Of a DNA stretch of 37,707 nucleotides, positions 31,611 to 37,707 are shown piece by piece. Below the pieces are notes generated by a model. The model did not search any database. It had not been told where the DNA came from and worked only from the letters and a program-made list of their open reading frames with translations. The stretch is from contig JAWQRN010000116.1 in assembly GCA_033557685.1 (NCBI GenBank), positions 1-37,707 of the forward strand, in the 5' to 3' direction. Both the position numbers and the translations under genes were made by a program. Origin of the DNA: Sperchopsis tessellata. Taxonomy: Eukaryota > Arthropoda > Insecta > Coleoptera > Hydrophilidae. Numbering within the stretch: position 1 is the first letter of the stretch; each line of letters starts with the position of its first letter.

Positions 31611-33131
31611 TATTTTATGAGATAAATCAATTACAGCGAAAATTTTTAAATATTATACAGAACGTTCAATTCACTTTGTCTTCATAATTTTTGTTTGTAC
31701 CACTTAATGAATAGAAATCAAGTTTTATTGTTCTCGATGATCTTTGTTTTAATCAAAATTAAAGCTTTTAGGCTTTAATATATTTCAAGGTTTCTAGTTA
31801 AATGCAAGAGTTATCTTTTTTTGATTGGTTTCTAGCCTGGCCATTCCACAGCAACATCCCCATCTCATTTAAGGAAAATATGTATTTTTTTAATAGGCCT
31901 GCTCATTTCACAGCTCTTTCCATATCTTTCAGCGATAATAAAAACGTCTTTTTTATGGTGCCAAAATCTTACCAAGAAATATTATATTAAATTGGTACTA
32001 TATTTCAAGATTTCTACCGGAGCTTTCTTTTTCATTCTTCCATTTATTTATTTATTTATGCCAAATATGTTCTTATAATGGTAATTTTTTAGTTATCACA
32101 AACATACTTAGTGATTTCTGGAATTTCCACAATTTATCTAGATACAATTTCGGCGAAAATAAAAATTATAACCCGAAAAAATGGACATTATTATATCCTG
32201 CAGCCAAATTATCTATCGTCTTTACCAAAAATGTTTATTATAACCATTAAATGGCTTCAAATTTTTCACACAAAAAAACTCTATCGTGAAACGACGTATA
32301 AAAGTTTATATTCTACTGTGAAATTTGGTCACTGTAGCACTCATCAGCAGTTTTCGTTTTCAGGTATTTACTGATCCAATGGTTAACATAATTGTTTCCT
32401 TTCTGCACCTCAGTTAAGCTTTCATACATCCGAAGTATTCTAACAGAACTTGACGTTCTATTTAGATCTAAAAATAATATTTTCCAGTATGAAGTTTTCA
32501 GAAAACACCTTAGAAATCTTTAAAGCTCACAATTTAAAACTCGGAATATTGTTACTGAATTTCGTTAGAAAAAGTTAAAAATCGGCAATATTTAATATTC
32601 TACATAATGACGCATTGCCATATTTCATTTGGTTAGGTTTCATATTATTTTCCTGTTTATTTTAACTTATATGAATTTTCTGTTGTTGGTGTGCATCAAA
32701 TTTGAATCATATTTGCTATTAAATTTCCTACTAGAGTTCCGATAATTTTTAACGTAACAACAGACCATCTGTCCTTTACGTCACAGTCGATCATCGGTAA
32801 TATTGTTTGGAGATCCATTTGGCTCTCCTGGACGTTAGCCTAAGAAAACCTATTGAGTTAAATCTAAAAGTTGATAATTACAATAATCTAATTGCTACAA
32901 CTAATATAGGCACGAAATCTACTAAAGCTCTGCCCTGAAGATGTTTAGCAAAAAAACACATATTAGTATCATTAGTAATTAATTAATCTGCTTAATACGA
33001 TAATTGAACAACCTAACTCGTTAATAAATCAAAATTAACTGTAAACAACACAACGTGCAAATGCAAAAAAAAACTGACAAAAATTGTGATTACAAAAAAA
33101 TAAATAGTAAAAAATGCGCGGAAAAACTTAC
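31611..33131 (-). other. mbl: mbl intron DNA, 5' part of the 7-kb intron
   Basis: AT-rich with no recognised element. Plus-strand frames of 62 and 87 codons (31802-31990, 32111-32374) have AT-driven composition and no domain. Confidence 0.5.
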
Positions 33132-33302
33132 TACTGTGGGAACCTGTCCAGGAACTAAAGGTTGGCCTGGTGTAAGGCCCATCTGCTGCATGAGCGCATT
33201 TTTCAGCGCCAGGTGATTCCTGCCGTTGATGAGTAACTGATCCTTGAGATGTTGTGGCGGATGGAAGTATTTGCATGGTGGCTTTTCTCGGTTACACCGG
33301 CC
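33132..33302 (-). CDS. mbl: mbl exon: end of CCCH zinc finger 2 plus linker (57 residues)
   Basis: First mbl exon in the window on the minus strand. It starts in phase 0 with GRCNREKPPCKYFHPPQHLK, supplying the last two Cys and the His (C-x6-C-x3-H) of zinc finger 2; the first Cys lies on the upstream exon outside the window. DQLLINGRNHLALKNALMQQ follows, a hallmark of Muscleblind/MBNL, then GLTPGQPLVPGQVPTV. The acceptor is TTTTCTTTTTCAG before 33302 and the donor GTAAGT after 33132. The sequence is nearly identical to other insect Mbl proteins as I recall them. A CA-repeat tract lies about 50-70 nt upstream of the acceptor in mbl sense. An ATG frame reported in this interval on the same strand (33276-33013) is in the wrong phase. 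Confidence 0.96.
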
Positions 33303-34399
33303 CTGAAAAAGAAAATACGAGACGTCAGAACTGAAGGAAGGTGGATGTATTTTTATGTGTGTGTATGTGTGTGCATTAGATGGGGTGTCGGAAAGCTGAG
33401 CCCGATATTTACGACACTAAGACACACGTGGCTTGAGTATGATGTATGCCCGACATCAATCCTATTTTCTACATGCCGCGGAGTAAAGACTGGCCCTACC
33501 AGGCTCCCAAAGCTCGGGAACAGCGGATATAAACTCTACTTTGGAGGGAGGTTTTATATTATGCACGAATCAGTATCAATATATCTTAGACATAAATATG
33601 TATGCAAAGGCTACGTAAAATTAATAGATTATAAGATAGTTTTACATAAGTTTTCCGTAAAACTGGGAAACACCATCTACGCTTAAGAAAATCGATCTCC
33701 GAGATATATCTACCATCAAAGGTAAATATAGTATACAATGGGGTGACATGCAATCCTTTAGCTTATATATATATATAAAGGGTGATTCACTATATTTGAC
33801 CCCCTCACCTTAACTCTTTTGTTAGAAAAGCTATAAAAAAAGTTAAATATAAAAGTTGTAGGATTTCACTTATATATTTTATAAATACTAATAAAAACAC
33901 GATTGCCTACCTATGTCACGTGGTACAAGAATAGAGGTAATTTTCATAAAGGAAAATTCTTTGGCAAAGATAAGTATAATTGAAGGTCGTTACTATTCCG
34001 AGAAACTACCATCTAGTGATATCTTAATTTATATAAAAAAGATCATAAAGGACGATTGGAATATCTATTTATATCTAAGATTTAATTGTAAATAAAATGA
34101 CACAATATGCTTTTCTGTATCCGCAAATCCCATTAAAATGTGGCATTTAAGTATGCCTGTAACAAGGCTTTACCAGTCTACCATTGCTAGGCTGAGTTTT
34201 GGACATGGTTATTTCCCGTCCCATTTATATAAGATGGTGTTACCAATGGCCCACTTTGCGAATGCTGAGGTGGTGTTAGTGAACTTAACCACATTTTTTT
34301 AATGCGCTAAATATAGTGTATTAAGAGAAGAGAATAATGAAAAACTTATAAATGGGGACACTCCCTTACCCACCAGTATGGTCACTCTTCTAGCCTCTA
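33303..34399 (-). other. mbl: mbl intron DNA next to the zinc-finger 2 exon
   Basis: Begins with a TG/CA-rich tract (about 33353-33375) near the acceptor, a possible binding site for CA-repeat splicing factors. A GC-richer patch at 33380-33550 is unassigned. At 33778 AGGGTGATTCAC resembles the ends of miniature transposons, but no partner end was found. A plus-strand 145-codon frame overlapping the exon is a shadow. Confidence 0.45.
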
Positions 34400-35390
34400 A
34401 AAACAAAACAGTGTTTGATAGCCTCATATCATTTATAATCAGTTCAAAAATAAAAATATAGCATAACATTAAGTTTATTTAATTTAAAGTAATTGCGTGG
34501 AATCTAAGTGGAAATGAATCCTTTGTTTTCTTTACCCTAGCGCCCTCCTACTTACCGTGGCCTAAATCTTGTCTGTTTGTATAAAAGTCGTCATGATAGG
34601 GGCGTATGGCGTGAAACAAGTGTACCTGTTTTTTCTTTCCTCATTTTTATTATACAGTTTCTTTGGCTGAACGGTCTTCGCCCCCAAGCCAAACCAAAGC
34701 CAAAGCCCAAGCCAATCGAAATGTAAAAAATGTTGTACTTTTCCTATTAGCTGCAAAACTATTTTCGCGCATTCAATACTTTACATTATATATTATAGAT
34801 CTCTTTCACTCAATAAAAGCAAATGACAGCGTTTTAGTTGATGGAAAATATTTAATAGGTGGTAGTAACGCCAAAAATATAATTGTGATTTCCATTAAAT
34901 ATCTCCTGTCTTCCTCCAAATCTACTATAAACTAATACAGTCAAATTAATGTCATTTACGTATATTAGATAAGACTAACTGAGAATGATTGTTATAGAAC
35001 GATTTGAAACTGGACATCCTAGGCAAGTGGATGCATATAATTTAGTATTTATATGGCATTGATTGCGTCGATCCTTTGAAACTAATGGATTGACCAACAA
35101 AGAAAATATCTTTCTCACTGTAAAATTACCCATCTACCACAATATTACACTTCTATTCGAAGTATTTACTGAAAATGCTTTCTGGTTTCTAATGACTTGA
35201 AGAAGTTCTGTTTAGGAAGACGGGTACAGGTAGTGTAAGTTGTTTCGTTGTTTTCCTCTCGCCTAAAAAAATAACTTGAAATAAATTAATTGTTCTACTT
35301 TTGTTGATGCAAAACAAAAAGAAAAAAGGAAAAACGAAAAAGAAAAAGCGGAAAAAGTAATCCGCATTTGATTAAGTTAATCACGTGTAT
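34400..35390. other. mbl intron DNA with a short CCAAAG-type repeat
   Basis: AT-rich. Near 34681-34715 the plus strand has a compound run of AAGCCAAACCAAAG-type words, a small simple repeat that makes LGLWLWFG-like translations on the minus strand. A purine-rich AAAAAG tract lies at 35318-35360. No gene recognised. Confidence 0.45.
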
Positions 35391-35950
35391 AGCGGTCAAA
35401 ATAATTCAGTTAATGAGACTGCACTGGTAACACGATCTGTTCTCGATCCAGAAGCAGCAGCCTCACCGCCAAGAGAGCGGTAATTTTTGCGTAACGGAGA
35501 GCCACCACGTCCAGAGCACGAAAGAAGATGAATCAATGACTAGTTTGTCCTTGGAGGGAAAATCCCTGTAATGATTACAGTAGATCCGTATACAAGAATC
35601 TTCAGGGTGCTCTGCTACCCTTTCTACAAAAAATATCACCTCCGAAATGCTGAAACGACTCGTTTTGCTAAGCGTTACGTGTCCAGCACACATCCAGCCC
35701 AAATCCCCCGATATCCTGCCGAATGGCGGCAACTTTTAGAAGATAATTAACTGAAACACGATGATGGGCCGGTGCAGCTCGAGAGAACAGTGGAGCGGAG
35801 TGGAGAGTCAACGCCGCGATAACAGTGCTGATAACGAGCGGTCGTACTAACAAAAGGACACACACGGCTTTGTTTCAGCCGAATACGCTGTAATTAACAC
35901 ATTTACAATAAATTATCTTATTCATTCGGCAGCGTATTGTTACATAAATG
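35391..35950 (-). other. Unidentified GC-richer block
   Basis: About 560 bp with clearly raised GC and minus-strand open frames of 89 and 65 codons that overlap in different frames. The segment looks like a decayed coding remnant, perhaps of a transposon, but I do not recognise the protein. A 9-bp inverted repeat (AATACGCTG near 35883, CAGCGTATT near 35930) lies at its right side. No splice sites tie it to mbl. Confidence 0.35.
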
Positions 35951-37069
35951 CAACACAGCGCTTCAAGTTTCCTTCATCCCTGCCACCCCTTCCTCATGAC
36001 TGTGAGTCGAAAGTACCCACCTATAACTTGCTCCCTGGCACTATCCAGCAAAATACACCACATCACCATCATGTTGTTACGTAACTCTCCCACCTATATG
36101 GAAGCAGATTAATAGGCAGCTAGTCTTGCGTTATGTAAAACAATATGTTAACCTAATTAAGACGGTGCTTCATATAATGCTGCAGATGATGAGACTACAT
36201 TGTTATTTGTTGAGTGGTGATGGGGAAATTGGAACGTTTGCGAATCACAACAAATCTATGCTTTCAACCTCTGCGCTTCTCTAACCACCATTTACTTGTG
36301 TTGTCTTCCATCTCTTGATACTACGTTCACGTCATTTTCTACGTCGTCAAATCTAGTTAACCGAAAATGCGGATGCCTTAATTGGTATCTTTATTTAATG
36401 CTGTCTCACATTATCACCAACAGCATAGCACATTAATATAACTTCGTGTTAAATACATTAAATATATTAGCATCAAAGGCGTTTAGTTCCATATATTTAA
36501 TTATAATTCATAACTTTCCTCACTCCACTGAAATTAACTATTTGCAATAAGCTAATTTCCACTAAGCAATTAAATAACCTGCCACAAAACTTATTTTCTT
36601 AGAAAGGGACGAGGTAATGAACAACACATCTCATATTATTATTATAAATACAATTAACAAATGGATGCCGACTGAACAGTTTATACCCAGGTTTCTAGGG
36701 CTCTTTGTATAGTTGGCTGCACTGCCCTAGTATACACCGCGTTACCTACAGTAGAGAAGACCTACTTTAGATCAGGTTACCTATATGTAGCTAGCTGTCT
36801 ACATCGCATCTTGAGTATCTTTCCTGCAATAGATATCATAGCAACAATAGGTAACTTCCTTAGGTCGCCCCTCAATAGCTACCTCCTTCGTTTCTAGGTA
36901 AAGCTAAAACAGCATATTTCTATATTACCAGACGTTGACAGTTAACTTTTCGTCTTAAAAACAAACTCAATTTTTTCTAAAGCTTGTGCAAAATATGAGT
37001 CTCGATAATAGAAATACAATAATAATTCAAGCATTCTTGTTTGTTTTATGAAGTTTTATTTAAAAATAA
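35951..37069 (-). other. mbl: Upstream mbl intron DNA
   Basis: Mixed AT-rich sequence with no exon of the Mbl start region (the ...RWLQLEVCREFQR... segment was looked for on the minus strand and not seen) and no recognised mobile element. Confidence 0.5.
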
Positions 37070-37258
37070 TCACATGAAACCGTTACGTGATTTGGGCTTA
37101 TAACCTAAGAGATCATCCATTTTCTCAAAAAAAGTAAATGAAGACCTATTTGCACCACTGATCCAATTGCTTATTTTACAGCTATAATATTTTTCTTTCG
37201 GATGCTTCATTTTAGTCCGCATTTGCAAATATGTTTTGTCGTAGCCGTTTTCTTTCAT
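37070..37258 (-). pseudogene. Myb/SANT-like DNA-binding domain fragment
   Basis: A 62-codon frame reads KENGYDKTYLQMRTKMKHPK, then YYSCKISNW, SGANRSSFTFFEKMDDLLGYKP. This matches the second half of the Myb/SANT-like domain (family GYxRTxxQCRxKxKxLKxxY...SGxxxxxxxFFxEMDxxLGxKP), common in PIF/Harbinger transposon second ORFs and in domesticated relatives. The first helix is missing: an in-frame TAG lies 9 bp before the ATG, and no clear exon supplies the rest. It is most likely a transposon remnant in an mbl intron. A host exon spliced after the AATTAG just upstream is less likely but not excluded. Confidence 0.7.
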
Positions 37259-37374
37259 TAACGACTAATTGTTTGTAAATATACTTACATTAGTCGCACT
37301 ACTTCGTTTTCGCTGCATAATTTTATAAAACACCGTGTCTCTACCTTAATCCAATTCAAGCCTTTTATTTTTTT

Positions 37375-37378
<4 letters not shown>

Positions 37379-37426
<48 letters not shown>
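37379..37426. repeat. (TA)24 microsatellite
   Basis: An uninterrupted TA dinucleotide run of 48 bp, about 120 bp upstream of the Myb/SANT fragment in minus-strand sense. Confidence 0.97.
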
Positions 37427-37429
<3 letters not shown>

Positions 37430-37574
37430 GTCAACGTAGTTAAATTCAAACTATTAAACGTCAAGTCATACTCCATCAAGTGGTATATTTTCGTATTAAA
37501 TCGTGGCCTACTTCAGACCAGCGTTTCCCCGATAACTATTTAGATAAGGTACCTATGCGTTATTTCCGTTACCC

Positions 37575-37616
37575 ATTGTAGGTCAGGTCAAGCAAAATGC
37601 TGACTTGACCTAACAT
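37575..37616. repeat. Hairpin with AGGTCA-type arms
   Basis: TAGGTCAGGTCAAGCA is followed after three A residues by TGCTGACTTGACCTA, its near-perfect inverse with one indel. The arms contain AGGTCA/TGACCT, the half-site of nuclear receptors. It could be a small mobile-element remnant or a paired binding site. Confidence 0.4.
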
Positions 37617-37707
37617 AGAGTATGGACTAAATAAGGTATTTACACTTAGTGAATTTAATCATATAAGTCACATATAGGGTATGGGTACCGGCCCTAACCA
37701 CCGCTGT

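Noticed and set aside
33249..33686. 145-codon plus-strand frame
   Set aside because: Its first part is antisense to the mbl finger 2 exon and the rest crosses a TG repeat and intron; no domain.
33303..37707. Upstream mbl exon with the start codon and zinc finger 1
   Set aside because: The expected RWLQLEVCREFQR-like segment was looked for on the minus strand and not found; it must lie beyond the window.

Overview
ORGANISM AND GENE. The window is AT-rich animal nuclear DNA, almost certainly from an insect. It carries the 3' half of one spread-out gene, muscleblind (mbl), read on the minus strand from about 33.3 kb down to 8.07 kb. The gene was identified by reading spliced exons: CCCH zinc-finger residues, the MBNL/Mbl linker and the insect Mbl C-terminal tail are all legible. 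No other host protein-coding gene was recognised. The species was not determined. || MBL LAYOUT (minus strand, 5' to 3'). Exon 33302-33132 holds the second half of zinc finger 2 plus linker. Exon 26099-25917 holds a Pro/Gly-rich linker. Exon 23628-23413 holds zinc fingers 3 and 4. Exon 14743-14639 holds an Ala-rich stretch and a GKKRP basic motif. Micro-exon 9451-9410 encodes 14 residues. Terminal exon 8925-8071 encodes 284 residues and the stop. The five internal exons are 171, 183, 216, 105 and 42 bp. All are multiples of three and all splice in phase 0, so any can be skipped without a frameshift. The start codon and finger 1 lie outside the window, beyond 37707. Below 8071 lies the 3'UTR and downstream DNA; the end of the transcript cannot be fixed from sequence alone. 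|| MOBILE ELEMENTS. A mariner with internally deleted transposase and flanking TA lies at 1134-2085. Two copies of a tRNA-derived SINE (about 12.14-12.36 and 13.12-13.41 kb, the second with an exact 12-bp target duplication) and a fragment of a third (17.22 kb) lie in introns. A decayed hAT transposase with a BED finger lies at 18.15-19.89 kb. A nest at 27.8-29.9 kb holds an RTE-like LINE 3' end, a DUF4817-type mariner and a Penelope-like GIY-YIG domain. A Myb/SANT-like fragment lies at 37.07-37.26 kb. || POSSIBLE REGULATORY STRUCTURE. Three comparatively GC-rich hairpin-forming segments sit shortly upstream (in mbl sense) of three successive exons: zinc fingers 3-4, the KKRP exon and the micro-exon. 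Since Mbl is itself a splicing regulator that binds structured RNA, these are the most interesting unexplained elements here, but the functional link is inference.
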